A stretch of DNA of 64,000 nt from positions 1-64,000 of the forward strand of contig QLIY01000088.1 of the NCBI GenBank assembly GCA_003260075.1, written 5' to 3'. This stretch comes from Phallusia mammillata. Lineage: Eukaryota > Chordata > Ascidiacea > Phlebobranchia > Ascidiidae. Below are positions 1-14,800 of the stretch, one piece after another (within the stretch, counting starts at the first letter, position 1; the number at the start of each line of letters is the position of its first letter). Both the position numbers and the translations under genes were made by a program. Below the pieces are notes generated by a model. The model searched no databases. It had not been told where the DNA came from and saw only the letters and a program-made list of their open reading frames with translations.

Positions 1-1809
1 TCCTACCGAACCTCCAAACCGGTTTTGAAAATCGAAAATTTTGACCCATAGCCTTTCCGTTTTATTTTATTTTTGGGGGTCAAAAATTCGAAGAAAAATC
101 CGGTTTTCGTTGGCCTAAGAATATATAGGTTACACCATGATATAGCTGACCAAGGTCAGTTTAAACCAGTTAAAACTTTCCCTTTAAACCAAGACAGTAC
201 TACACACCACTTAAACAGATGTTGTGCAGCAAAGGTGTTCATAACTAATTTTTCTTTAACCAACTTTGTTTCGCAGATCGTGTAGAACGTGGATCTCTTC
301 ACAAATATATGCGCAAATTGGAATCGGTATTGGCAAAAACAATTAGGTTAAAAGCACAAAAACATTGGTGAAATTTGACCCAAGCTTTGAACGTTTTTGT
401 GCGCGTTACATTTAATAACATTAGAATGTTACAGTAGTTTTGTAAACAATTAACTAAATGAAAAAATTCACTTTCCTTTAGAATGTAAAAGTGTGAATTT
501 TGTGGCGAAGTTATTCTTCTACAGCCCGAAACTAACAGTGACAAATTTTTTTCCCTAATTATAGACCATTTGCTTCTATATTTGGTTGAAAATTGTCACT
601 AAATCGTATACATAGGCTACACATAATAATGAAAAAGCTATAGCAAGAACACCATGTTTTTCTGAAACTACAATGTTTATTGCAAGAACCAACACACGTA
701 AATCCGATACATTACCTACAAACATTCTGCATACAAAAGTGATTACAAAACACGATGATTTAAGTAAGTGCAAAACAAGTTTTTAACAACATGCATTGAA
801 GAAACAGAATCGATAGGACATCTCTAATATTTAGGCAGAAAAGACAAACATGAAAAATTACAGCTTTTACAGCATAGCAGATTTTAAAATTATTGCACAT
901 CATAAGGCTGGTACAACATAAATTGCTATTCAATCGCATATTTGCCAAAACCTCTGTTTAGACAAGGTTAAGCGAAAGCACAGATGTCAATCTATCGACA
1001 ATGGAACATATGCCATCGACGATGCAGTTAGTACAATGCTGAAATACTGATGCAATTTATTTAGGTTTCCGAGCAGAAAGATGAATTTAGTACAATACTG
1101 AAATACTGATGCAATTTATTTGGGCTTCAGAACAGAAAGAGCGACTTTTTTATGATTTAAAGTGGAAACGTACGGAGCATTACACATAAGGCAATCTGGT
1201 CGCATAAAATCTAGTGGAACGGAGACCGAGGGGGGATAATTGGTGCGTCACTTGGTATACCGCCATCTCGTGGAGGGACGGGAGGGGGTCGCCTACAAAA
1301 ATAAGGAAGGTTTTTGTTGGTGAACTTGCGTGGACAAAACAATGGATGGCAAAGGTTGGAAATTGTGCGGAATTAAAAGAAACATGTAGCTATCGTATAT
1401 AGTTATGCGTCAGTGCGGAAAAGCTAAGAGATGTAAGAGCAAGTTGCTTTGGGCGATTTGGGTTAAAATCAGACTTAAATGTAATTTAAACTCGGGATGT
1501 TTTGCCAGTTAATAAACGGTATAAAATCAGTCAAAAAACAAAATAAAGATAAAAAAATATTAGTAAACAAAAAATATTATTCTGTTTCGGAATGTGTACA
1601 TGTAAAAAAGCCAATATGCCTGGTTTTGCAGCCTACCGAACCCACAAAAACGCTTAAAATAAGATTGTGAACACAAAACGCAATATGAAAGCAGCTTTAA
1701 ACATGCAGCATGTGTAAAGAAAACACTTTTCCAGCAACCGACAATAAACCACAAAACACCATGCAAACTGAAACGTCATGCAGCAGTAGTAGCAGCACAA
1801 AGCAAGCGA
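1..1809. other. Region downstream of the adaptor gene, no gene recognised
   Basis: No convincing coding exon is seen here. It follows the stop codon of the minus-strand PIK3AP1-like gene, so its right part should hold that gene's 3' UTR. The only structured features are a 59-bp tandem duplication near 1.03-1.15 kb, whose copies each carry a minus-strand AATAAA, and a GC-richer patch near 1.2-1.3 kb without an exon that I can support. Confidence 0.5.
1029..1146 (-). repeat. 59-bp tandem duplication carrying two minus-strand AATAAA signals
   Basis: Two imperfect copies of a 59-bp unit lie side by side. Each contains 'tttatt' on the plus strand (1056-1061 and 1115-1120), which is AATAAA on the minus strand. 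They are about 0.7 kb past the stop codon of the minus-strand adaptor gene and are the best visible candidates for its polyadenylation signal. The duplication is direct observation. The poly(A) role is inference. Confidence 0.45.
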
Positions 1810-2858
1810 TTACCCTGTCTTGGAACGTCGTATAGCAGTGGCGAGCTCACCGCGGGGCGCATAAGCCGGGGCTGGCGAATAAGCATTGCCTGGAGTGATG
1901 GGTATAGGTGAGTTTTCGCTGGACGAACTCATAGCAGAGTTGGAGCGAAAAGATTTGGTCGAAGCCCGAGAGAAGCTACTGCCGAAGCGACGAGACTGCA
2001 CAATAAGCGCATGCAGCATGAATGGATAAGTTATGAGAATTACAACAACATGCATACAATTGTGTGTGGATATTAGTGTGATTACATGCTAGGTTCAAAA
2101 TATATGAGATTCGTTGGAAAATTTAATACAAATTAAGTCAAGTATAAGAGTCTGCTTTATTGCTCTATAACCGTTTAACAGCTTTAAGAATACAATAGGC
2201 TGAGAAATAGATATTTATCTTCCGTTTGCATCTAGTGCGCACTGGTAGCCTTGCAAATTCGGCAGGTAGAACTTAAAAACGCTTTGTATCGGGTTAGTAC
2301 TTTTGTGTGCAACTTTGACATGGTTCCAAATTTACAGTTGAAAGTCCTGTGATTATTTAGATGAAAAATTGGACTTTAATCTAAAACGTTAAATATATAA
2401 ATCTAAATCGCTATATTTTGATGTGAATAATAATAGTTTCGTGGTAAATGCAAATTATTGTGCAATTGAACAATTGTAAATGTGAATTTTAGACGAAAGA
2501 TTTCACCAATGAAATCACCGTGTATCAAACGGCATTAGCAAATTGTCAGAAATACTACATATTCACGTAAGAATGGTTGAAAAATTGAAAGTGCACTTTT
2601 TCAATGTCAAAAGTGTTGAAAACAACGTTTATGTTTTTGTTTTTTACCATGTTTTTTCTGTCGGGGGCAATTTTTCTGCGGGTTGTAAGATTTCGCTTCG
2701 TGGAAACTGAGACGGCATTTTTAATGGTTATTTCACGTTAATATACTACAGATACAAAGCAAGCTGCAATAGCAATGCAATTCACATAACTACCTGAAAC
2801 GATGTAGAATCCGTTCTGGAACTACATTCTCCCATGGAAGTGGTAGATGAAGGTGTGT
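1810..2858 (-). CDS. PIK3AP1: Adaptor exons 18-19: Ser/Thr-rich C-terminus and stop
   Basis: Exon 18 (2794-2858) encodes a Ser/Thr-rich stretch ending RTDSTSFQ. Exon 19 (1810-1995) continues SRRFGSSFSRASTKSFRSNS and ends in RRSKTG and TAA. The compositional match to the BCAP tail (TDSTSSTASSTSNRSS) and the closed frame support these as the terminal exons. Confidence 0.82.
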
Positions 2859-5800
2859 CTAAAGATACAAGAGAGAATAAGAATGAACTGCTCTACAGTA
2901 TATTGTACTGTGCATAGTTATAGACAAGCCTAAAATTGGGGCCCGAACCCGAAAGTACAAGCTCGAAATCCGGGCCGAAACCGAATTTTGTTCAAAAAGT
3001 TTTTTTTACGAAACATATGTGGCTTAGTGTAAATTCAGACTAGAATTCAACCTGTTTGAACCCGATTCAACTTAAAACTCTAGTATTGCGTAATAGGAAT
3101 AAACCAATCTGAAAGGGTTATGTTAAGCCGCGTACTGCTGATACTGACCCTCGAAAATGTGAGACGTTGCGTTTCAGAGAGATCGAACCTGCGACCCTTC
3201 ACAAGTACGAGTAAGGCCTTAAATGTAGGTATTTTTTAACGCCGCAAGGCCTAGGCAGAGGATAAGATGCTTTTATTTGAACAAAACAGTTTCCTGGTTT
3301 GTTTTCCAAAAATGTTATTTTTATTAATCTTAACCATTTTGCTTTAATCCTTTTTAAACTTGATTTCGAATCGTATTTGACTTGTTTGATCTGTTAGCCA
3401 TTATCCGTTTAATGCTCTTCACTTTTTTAACGATTTTATCTCTATGGTATACAGTGATAAAAAACTTATCGATTTGCACCATCGATTGTTTACCGGTTCG
3501 TTCATAATCTTTAATTCGAATCGTAGCTTAAAAGGACGCAATTCACTACAATAAACATTCGAAAATATGGTCACTTATTATTTAAATAATTTGTTCTAAT
3601 TCTTTTTTGAGATAATTTATTTCTTTACCAGCTCTCTCTGCAGAGGGTGGGGGAGGGGGTAAATCCCCGTAAAGGGTTTCCTTCGGTTCACCCCCGTGGG
3701 TCTTTCGCAGCACCAAGTCGTAAGTGGATGAGCCCGCGGTAATAGGTCCGGATATCTCAATGTCTTCCTTCTCGCCTGAAAAAAGAGGCTGCTCTCATGC
3801 GACGAAACACTTTAAATGACAATTTTTTCCAATTTTTTTTCTTGTAATGGCTATTATAGGTCAAATGAAATTGACAAAAATGTTAATTTTAGTAGTGATA
3901 AAAGAAACTAGTTATGCGAGTAACCGTGCTTTTGTAATTGACAATTTATTTTATACCAAACAGAGACTTTATAGGTCGAAACAGTGTGCACTGTCTGCAG
4001 CTTATCATTTGGGGGGGGGGATCCAAACAGAGACTTTATAGGTCGAAACAGTGTGTCTGCAGCTTATCATTTACTGATACTTTTCCATACAGTTCAACTA
4101 AACATTTTTGCTGGTTTGGTCTCTGTTATTTTTAAAACATTGAAATTGGTATGAATTTTCAAATATGTTGAAATAACCGGTTTTAACATATCGATAATGA
4201 CCGTGTTAAATTTCATAGTCATTGTTACTATGGTGTTTCGTTTCCGATTCTATCAACCATATACCTCGCAATTTCTTCTGCTCTTTGCTTTTCATAAGAC
4301 TTTGACGGATCCTCTGCAGGCACTCCTGTTGAAACTGGAACGATGCGGCTTGTTCCTTGTGTTTTCGTTCCCACTCTTTGAATCTCAACACCGCCTAAAA
4401 ACAAACACAGTATAATATTATGGGGAGGACACTAGCTTTTCGTCAATGATTTTTTTGGAGTATATGTACACTTAATGCTGCAGTGTTGCCGAAAGGTTAA
4501 TTTTTGTATGTTATTTATCGCAGTGCTTCCGAAAATGTTTTGCTTCCGTTTGTAGGGTAAGTACTGATTTTTCGGGAAAGTAATTTAATGGTACAAACCA
4601 TCTATCAGTGATTGTGACGAATTACGTAATACATGCAGCATAGTTGTATTAATGTTAAATAAATTCAAAACGCACCACACGCTTCTTAGATCATTGATGC
4701 AAACAACATAGATGGCATTAATTAATGTGATGCAGAGTCTAAGATTTGCTAAAGTACCGGAAGGTCTCAAAACGTGAAATGTTCATGATGTCATATAAGA
4801 TCCCCACTACTTAATGTCATTAATTAGTCAGGTAAACAAAATGGCCACAAAATGCGTTCAAAACAATTGACAACCATAGAATATCTAGGCAGCAAATTAA
4901 AAAGTATTTGGGCAAATCTAACAATATAGTTAACTTTCTACAAAAACATGTTTTTCATCCTTGATAAATTGTGTTCTATAAGCTGTACAGCATATTTGCA
5001 CAGACTGTTATTTGTAGATGTATACAAGAAATGCCCTTGTAAACAGCAATTTTGGTTTTATTTTCGTGTTCCCTAAATTCATCTACTCCCCAACGAAGAA
5101 AATGTTTTTTGTGATTCGATTTGGAAGCACTATAGAGACTAATTTAATCGTATTAGGTTAAAAATGGCACAGAACTATCATAATTTGGGACAAAACTGCT
5201 TTGTTTGCCGGAAAAGCTTTTCTACAAATCCATACCGCAAAAATACTTGACAATACGTGTTTTTACCTGATTGGTTGTAAGTTCGCTGTTCTTAACTTTC
5301 TGTTGCAAGGAGATTAGTTCTTGTTGAGCGGGACTTATGTACGACACCATCTTAGGCATATTTGGGGGGGGGGAATACGTGTCTTTACCTGATTGGTTGT
5401 AAGTTCACTGTTCTTAACTTTCTGTTGCAAGGAGATGAGTTCTTGTTGAGCGGGACTTATGTACGACACCATCTTAGGCATATTTACTGTAGAGAAAAAC
5501 ACATTTAATCAGAACGGAGCAGTTCAAACCATATGCACTTGGCTTAGCAAAATGCACACTGATAAATTAAGAAGCCATGTTGAGGTAAAGGTATAATCTT
5601 TTTTCGCAAAACGTACACATTGACCTTAGTAGCTTACGTAAGTACTTACGTGCTTCGTATGAGACTCTCTCGGCTCCTGATTGGGACTTAGTTGGGGTTG
5701 GTGGTTTAGGGGGAGGTATTTTGGATGTTGAAAGTCGATGATCAATAGTCCTCGCTGGTGGGTAGGGGGTGTCGTCACGTGGTGGAGGCATTGGGGGGAC

Positions 5801-8800
5801 ACTGCTGTCAGCACCCACTGTTACGTAATAGATTTGTATGACGTCATGCAACGTTTGTGCGTGGGTAAATTAAAGATAAAGAAAACAATTGGAGATCAAC
5901 TGCTAGATTTGATGTTATAAAGCAGTGCGTTTGGATCGTAAAAAAACAGTTTTTTAATACGTTAAATTTTTGTGACGGGAAAAATGGTCTTTGGTTAATG
6001 CATGTTAAACATAAAAACTAACATGGTATAGAGTTTTAGGAGCAAACAAAACAATATATGCTTACTATTGTTGCAAGATGAGAAACCACTATCCGAGAAA
6101 ACGTCTCCATCAAAACTCATATACGTATCTTCACCTGTACATTAAAAAGTTTGAAATAGGGTGAGATTGTTAACACTTAGCCTACTTTCAACGAAGAAAG
6201 ATATATTCTGTATTTTTTCCTTTTAATTAATATGCTTGCAGTCGATTTCAAAAAAAATGCCCGAAAATTTATGTTTCGAGGAACAGTTTTTCTCTTGATT
6301 TACAAATAATGTTACGTGATATTACATTTTGGGGGAGATTTATTATACAACATGCAATAATAATATATTGTGTCAGTATGTTTGAGAAGAAAAACTGTCC
6401 CAAAATTCATTCAGATCACTCCTAAATAATCCGCGTTAAAAATCACGATCCGATGTCACGTCAGCCAAAAATTTGCTAAATACCGATAATTATTAAATTT
6501 CCAATTAAGCAGGGGTAATGTTAGAAACTATTATAATAGGTTTTTAGTTTAGAAATTAAGTTTTAAAGGTAGTTATCATGTATTTCTGTTACAAAACCTT
6601 ATCCCATTTCAAATAGCCCTACCCTGTCAGCAATTTTACAAAAGAAACCTCTTAAATAGGCACAAAAAATCTTTAAATCACCTTTCTTTAAAGTTAAGAG
6701 AACGAAATTGTATATTTTTTAATGGTACTGGATTTCTATAGACCCAAATGCCCTTTTGCAGTCCTTTTGTGTTTTCACAAAGAAAAAAAGAAAAAAGTAA
6801 CACATCAGTTGAAAAAGCCCGACGTACTTTCAATCATTTGTATCAACATGCTCTCATAATTCGGTGTTTCTTCGGCGACCGGTATAGGCACAATGAATGG
6901 GGAATCGTATGACGGAAGTTCCGTGTCACCAACAAGAGGTTTCATTCGTAGATAGCCGGGTGGATGATCATCTCCACGTTTGGCGCTAGAGATCGACTCG
7001 TACAACCTGACGTCGAATAAAAACCCAAGTTTCAAGAATCCATTCAACAACTATGCAAGTGGGTTCAACAATACAGCTTGTTTTGCAAAAAAAGTAAAAA
7101 GGTTAAACCAGATTAGTGTAATCCAAGTTTTTCCCCAGTGCGGACAAAACTTGACGTGTAAATGATTTGTAATGTGGTAAAGTTTTAACTAATCGACATC
7201 GGTTAATCCGTATCTTCGCCTAATCCTAGTAGTATTTTAGTCCAAACGGGTCCGGATTAACCGAAGTTTACTTGTTTTAAGCATTCAAGTTGTCACATTT
7301 CGAAAAAAAGTTGCCATATTTTCGAATAATCATGTAAGAAACGCATTTAATTTTAGCTAGTGTCAAAGCTACTTACGATTCTGCCTCAGCACCAGAATAG
7401 GACAAGTAGAACTGACCCGTCACTATTCGTGACATCATCGATGACGTCTGCTGGGAACCTCCCAACTCGTAGTCAACCATCGCTGAAACTTCCTGAATGC
7501 AAACGTCAAAACGTCATTCATTTTGCACAGAGGAATATATGTATTTTATAAAGTAGGTTTAGGTATGTTTGTGGTTCAACGCATTAAAACGAATTTCCGT
7601 GTAGTAGACTGGCATAGTTTAGCTAACACGGCTAAAGTTGGGAACTACAATAAATCGAATCTTCAGAAACGGGCCGTGATGCCGTAAAGCTAGTAGTGTG
7701 TTATATACGCTATGTAACTATAAATGTAAAGTATATTTGCTTGCGTAGGCCCCGTAACACTTGAAGTTTACTGCATACATTTGTAACCAAGTTTTCCTGA
7801 CTGAATTTTTTCATCAAAAACGTACTTGAGCCCAAAAAAAACTACGAAAAATTGCCATGTACAGACGGAAAAGATTACCTCGAAAGCCCACAAAACAGAG
7901 TTGGTAAGCAGGTTGGAAAGTGAGGGCTAAATCTGAAAGTACAAGCCCAAAACCGGGCTCAAATGCGATTTTTTTAAACCAAGCCCGTATTGGGCCTGAA
8001 ACTTGGTGAAGTTGCGACACAAATGATGCCGATTGAGAAGTAAGGCCCGAATTAGGCATACGTTTTATTTGAACTCAGCTAGAACCCGACCCGACTTACA
8101 AATCTGCCACGAAGTCTTATGTTTTGAACGCAAGTTGCCATGGTTCGCACCGAGCATGCGTATCGTACTATCATGTGCGATGCCTTGACACAAGCCGGGC
8201 ATGGCGCGTGATGGTACTCACACACGCCGGCAGATGGCGGCAAAGAGTAAATCGAGTATTAATTAATCGAGTAGCATATTAATCGAGTTTTTTGTTTCTT
8301 GCTAAAGAAATCGTTTGTGGAAAAAATTAACGTTTAGTCATTTTATTTGGCTCGAAACACATGAATAGTAATTGGAGCATTATTGCTGCTAAATAGTTTG
8401 ATGATATATCTACATGTCTTCAACTTTTGCTTGTGATGTGAAACGGAAACCGGAAAACTTTGTGCATAACAATGGGTTACCTTTAAAAGGCCCCTGATAT
8501 TTAGGTAAAGTTATTATTATTTTATTTAGGTAAAGTATTAAAGATATTTAGTTAAAACAATGATGAATTAACCCATTCATATGATAGTTTGATTTAATGA
8601 AATTAGGTTTCGATTGCTTTTAACATAATGGATTAATGATGTCGTTATGTCAATTGAATTAAGAGCTAAGCTATGTTTCACTTTCATATAAAGAGCAAGC
8701 GAAAATAGTTTCACTTTCTATAAAGATAATCAACAGCTAAAACATTTCCCACCTAAGATAGTAATTTCACATAATAAGCAATGTGGCAAGATTGCTTGTT

Positions 8801-11800
8801 CCGAAAATATCGCAAAACGCGGCTGTAAAAATGACCCAATTTTTCAAACTCACGCAAGTAACAGTATCATACTTACTATTCCACGATAACCCTGTCCGTT
8901 GTACGTTACATCACACAGCTTCAATTATAACATCATTAATCTGTGCAAGCAACGTTCGCCAATCTAACTACAGAAAACCGCAAAAACCGCCCTGCAAAGG
9001 GGAGATCGCTCCTATTGACGCATGAACTGCAGTAAGTGAATTGATTTTGCGGCGAGAGCGAAATCCGATCAGTACGCTGTAATTATAATAATAGCGATTC
9101 GCGCAGGATGTTCCTATGCTGGATGGATGCCGATGACAGCGCAGGCCAGCGTCTATGTACCATTGCCTGCGTGGTACATTCGTGAATTGGAAAAGTACCA
9201 CGGAGTGTAATAGTACTAGCACTAGCCTGCATATTGTTTTGTTTTGTTTTTTTGCTGTTCGGTTGCATTCTAGCCTACAAGCTCTCATCTATATGTTTCG
9301 ATAATAAAAATTGAACTAATAAGTTAAAAGTTAGAAAATTCCTTGAAAAAAAGACGCGCTGGGAATAGCGTAATAAATCAGGCTACATGAAACTTCCTCT
9401 CAGGCTAGTTTGGTGTCATACGCGTCCACTTTGCATTTCCTACACATTTCAAACCACCTAATTTCATTATGATACTGTTTTGTCAAAAGCCAAAGCACTA
9501 ATTTCTCATTTATCGTTAATTCACAACCTAATGCACAATTTAAACGTAGAATATACCAGTTTCATCTGTGACAGTCGTCAGGTAATTGTTCCACGTACAT
9601 TGGTACTTGAATTAAATACAGATTTTTTTTCGTTCAGACGTAAGAGAAAGGAAATGTCTGTTTGATTTGCCTACATTTCATCCCTGTATGTAACGTCGTT
9701 TTTACTTATACGATTGTATCTGACATGCTATAGAAACGTTGTAGGCCTATTTCTTGCATTATTTAACACTATTTTTCGCAAATAACTTGCTGGTTTGGGA
9801 AATGTTTTGAAAATGTAAATACCTAAAGCTACAAAATCGTGCCACCCTACAGCCATTATTGTTACCCCTAAGAAAAGCCAGAACAATTCCTTTTACTCCT
9901 TTTTACCCATAGGTTAAGAACCCGGTCTAAAAAATAAAAAAAATTACATAGCAAATTTTACCATGTAGGAGTTCATGTAATCCCTCAAATCCCAGTGGCC
10001 GGCTTTCTCTGCCAAATTAGTTGGAAAATCGCCATCGCAATTTGCGGTGCCGAAAGCCTTCACCGATCCCGGACATCGCAGTAATAAGGCGGTGAGGTTT
10101 CGAAGACCGTGTAAGGCGGCAAAGTGAAGAAGTGTGGGAGCGTATTCACTGCGCCGACCTGGATAAAATGAATTTAACTTGAAAATCGAACTTAAGATAT
10201 TTCGAAAAGACACAATTTAACGAACGCCTGAACAACTTCAGCTTGCATATTAGTATAATTTCTACAACTTTGAGAGCTCTACGTGCATTTTACCTGACAC
10301 TGGATTGATGTATTACAGAAATAATGTACATAACAAACAAATCAAGGGCTGTTAATTTGCAGCTGTTTTAGTAAACACATATATTATAATTATTTCATAT
10401 TTTTGTGGTACAAAACAGTAAAAGCGCCCAGAAGACTATTATTTCAAATTGTCAACGCATCAACAGAATTATGTTTTCTAAAAAGGTTTATTTGTACTTC
10501 GAAACACATAAAAATAAGTTTATCGCTTACTGTCTGTATTTCCAACATCTTGGTCATTTCCAAATACACGGGAGAGTTGGTCAGCGGGAATGTGCTTTTG
10601 AAACGATTCTGTGAGCACCCTGAAATAATACTGGATGTGTTAAAAACTTAAAATATGCTTAATGTACAAAAATCTCTACTTTTTCTGGATACAACCAAAT
10701 GAAAGGTGGAAGGCTCTTTCATCATCTAACGTAAAAATGTGCTGTGGTTTTATATGTAGCGTAGCTTACTACATTGCATAACAGAAAGCACAGACTGATT
10801 TAAGTGTATTAAAAGCTTTAATTTAGTATGTATAAGTTTGCTTGTTATTAACTAACCATACTTTTTCAGTGTTAGTTTTTCGAACGTTACCGCCAGCACT
10901 GTATAAAAACGTGAACTTACTTGAGACTTTCGTGACTTGTAGACTACCTTCAACAAATAACTTAATCGTCTTTTCTGCAGCTGATCTTTCTACGTCTTGA
11001 ATTTCTTATGTTTTCACTTCATACAATTCAGTACGAAACCTTACAGCCAAACTCACTGCTTCCTCCATTTTGTCTGACTGTGTCCAATTTAAAAAAAACT
11101 GCAGCGTTACGCGCATGCGCAGTAGGCAGCTTCCTCGTAAACTCTTCCTTTGCATAACTCGAGGCAGCTAAGCACGATGAGAGTAAGGCCCAGGACAATC
11201 AATCCCGGCTTTTCTTGCCGCTCGTGCCACGCACAAGACGCCATATGATGGAATAATCACCACTGGAGATATCTTTATAGAAGCACTGAGCGTCACGCGA
11301 GATAAACCGGGAATTTCCACCGTATATCCTTCCGCTGTCTACCTGCGCACTACGCATTGTTGGCCTCGGTGCTCCGACGCTTGCATGAGGGATGGAAGCG
11401 CAGGCGAGGGCGCGAATTGAAAAACGGTTTGCGCCGGTTTTAACTGCTCTTTTTTGAACACACTATTGACTTTTGTAAAACTCAGTAATACACACTAACT
11501 ATATTCAAAAGAAAGAAGTCAGAATGATATCTCTTTAACGGTGTAACTGTAACTGCGCAGTAAACAACTATGTGTGTGAGTTGACGTTGTTCCTGTTGCT
11601 AATGGCTTTTGACCAAACTGGCCTATAGGACTACACGGGCTCGTTTAAGCAATCAACAGTCCTGCACCGACAAACTGGACATTTTAAGAGATTAAAAAGC
11701 GACTTATACACTGTAAATGTGTTAACCGCCAAAGCTGTCCCAACTGTATTGTACACAATCACAAAAAAAATATTTGGAGTGTCCAGTAGCGGAGTAGCCT

Positions 11801-14800
11801 ATACATGAAATGCCAGTAGCGTATTGGTAGGTTATAGACCTTAATCATTGCATTTCTAAGCTTTGACCACAGAATACCTAAAAACATACGCTTCTTAAGG
11901 CAGTCAAATTTTTATCAGACTACAAAAAGTGTTCACTTTCGACACAAAACTACAGTAATATCAACGTTTCGCTGGCCACTACAAAATGGCTGAGCGAGTC
12001 TCGTTTTTACGCTCCTCTATGGTTAATGTGGATTTTTTTTCAACAAAACCGCAAAACCGCAGCCAAACGACCCAACTTCCGCGCTTACAAGTCGAGTCGT
12101 GAGGTCAAATCCTTTTCATAAATGAATGGAAACGTCGCAATGAAAGGTCGGTTGCGATGAAGTGATTGTCTGAATATAAGCGAAAGCCAAGTAACAATGG
12201 ATTATTTAAAATTTTCGTTATACAAGTCATTATTAAAAGAAATCTGAAACGAAACACAAACAATCCCCGGACGTTTAAGGATAGGCGGTATTTTCTCTCG
12301 AACATTGTCAAGTTTCTATCCCGCATTTTAGGCTTTAAAAGTCTTGTTTTACTCATAGAATCCAACAATTTCTTTACTTCGACAGTACAAAGCATGCTGT
12401 ACAGTAAAAACAATCAAAATGCGATGGCACTAACGTTCACCACATTATTGACAGTATAAACAACATTTTGCTGTGGTTTAAACGTTGAGGGCTATTCTTG
12501 TCAGGCTATTCTTGTAGTTGTTACAATTTATCTGCTAACAATTAGAAAATGCGCTTGACAAAACCTTTACCGCCATCAATTTAAGTTTTTTTCACTATTG
12601 TATTAAGGTGAATGCAATAAAAAAAGCAAATTTTACCAAAATGGAAATTTTACGTTACGTTTTTAGCGGGAAAGTGACTGGTTTAATTAAAGCATAATTT
12701 AAAGCAAACCTTCGATTTATTGGGATTTTGCTGCAGAAAACGCATGTTTTTGCAAAAAAAGGTTATGTCTGGCAAAAATCTTTACAAAAGGACCCAGTAA
12801 ATGCACAAAATAGGTCTACCTGAATAAAATCGGTTATACATCATATCATTCTTTGTGTGCAGCTAAAATCAGTCTGCTAACTAAGTGCTTTTAAAAAATC
12901 TTGTCTGTATACAATAAGTTTCGTACATTGGCAAGACAAAGGCTTCTGAAGTGATAGATCTCCAATTTCAGTTTCGATACCTCCAGATCGCCATCACTCT
13001 CTATCAGTCGGCGACAATGGCAAAAGCGATTCGCGCTGCAGTGCAGTAGGAAGAATGAACATTCCCACATCCCGGGAATTCCATAGAACCGATCATTATT
13101 TACAGACTTGCTGCGTGATCTGACTCAACGCGTGTTTTTATTTGAATGTGAAAGTTTTTTATTGAATGTTGTAGTTGCAAGCTGCAATACCAAGTCTTTT
13201 GTCAGCACACCGGGACTAGAGGGTTAACCTTATTCTTAAATTAAGAATTATAAATGTGACAAAACACAATTTAGAGACACAGGTTACTATTGTAAGGGTT
13301 ATATGTGCCGTTTGTTCTGTCTGTGAAGTTAAATTTCTACACAAACGATTTAGGTCTACCGGTTTTAGATTAACACCTTTTTTCCTTCAAGTAGAAGCTA
13401 GTCTTTAGCAGGTGGTACATGAATACAGCAAACACTAATTAAAACTCATACCAATTTAGGAGCAGAAACATATTATTCAATATATATATATATATATATA
13501 GCTATTCTTGTAATAATCACGCCTAGATACCGGTTAAACCTCCTAGGAACTGTCAACCCCATCATATCTGCTGTTCAATTTACGCGTTCCTCAAACTACA
13601 TAAAGGTCACTGCCTTCTAATAAATACTTCCTAAAATTACATCAATTTACAGCTGGCAAAACGAAACTTTACCTATTACAGATGGCAAAACGAAACTTTA
13701 CCTATTACAGATGGCAAAACGTAACTTTATAAATCTGCTTCAGTTTACCGATCGAGTCTCTAATGCGAGCATGCATCAAACCGATTTTTTTAACATCATC
13801 GTTATTGTCCAGAATCAAAATGATTAAATTACATATATAACACTTACTGGTCTACAGCCTCATTTGCCTTTGAGTCGCCCGTTTTTAGATTAAGAGATTG
13901 ACAGAGGAAGAAGAATGGATTGTTTTGCTTCTCCAATATAGTGTGAACCTGGTCCATTTCCGATTGAAACCAAACACGTATAGGATCTCCAAGCTGTTGC
14001 AGTTTTATAACAATTAAAACACGAACGTCCAAAATCACAGTAGAAATTTTTTAGCACCCAAGATTCTTGTATTGTGGAAATAAACTTAAACTGTTAATAG
14101 AATCCTTGATTTAGTTGTGTTTTACCGTATTCACGGGATGCTAAAAACCTTTGCATGGCAAAATATGTTTAAGGGCATACAATATACGCGTATTTTAGCG
14201 TTTCCAGTTTTAGCGTTACCCCTATATAGGGGTTAGTTTTGGTTACTACTATATCCACAACCCTGGCTTTAAGATCGTTACGTTAATGTGTTTTCAGTAA
14301 AACAGCTTTTTATGGTGATATTAAAACACACTTTAAGCTAGTCAAATTCTGCATCCTATGTTGCTACGTTAAGCAACCATAGTTGCCGGCCCTTTACCGT
14401 AAAAAATGTCATGTAGATTAGTGCGTTCAAATTATCCACCAATAATATGCATGTAAAAGAACCAAATAGATGCCACTAACAAAACACACCAAAAAGTTGG
14501 GTATAAAATCTTTTGTGTACAAGAAGCATCAAAGCTACCTTATTATGCCACAGAAAGACAACACAGATGCATTGGTTCTTAAGGAAGTGAATAATGTATT
14601 ATATTTTGTTGGATAGCAGGATGTTGCATGTGGCAAGGAATGGTTTGTGTCAGGATGTCGCTAATCAAAGCACAATTCAAAACAATTGCTAGTTTGTGTT
14701 TAATTTGTTTGTGAAATACCTCTTTCCTTTCAACTGTTTCATCATCTCCTACTGCAAGATAGACATTAACTGTGACAACACCAGGGGCATGACCTAAAAA

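Noticed and set aside
8968-9288. 106-codon minus-strand frame in adaptor intron 10
   Set aside because: No recognisable motif, odd composition, inside an intron on the same strand, and no conserved splice context.
12985-13040. Alternative adaptor exon 9 on the minus strand (after CTGCACTGCAG)
   Set aside because: Good pyrimidine tract, but it ends in phase 0 while exon 10 needs phase 1, and its translation does not resemble the family.
13649-13730. Possible CRISPR-like array (29-bp units)
   Set aside because: Units are directly adjacent with no spacers and the region is a eukaryotic intron; it is a minisatellite.
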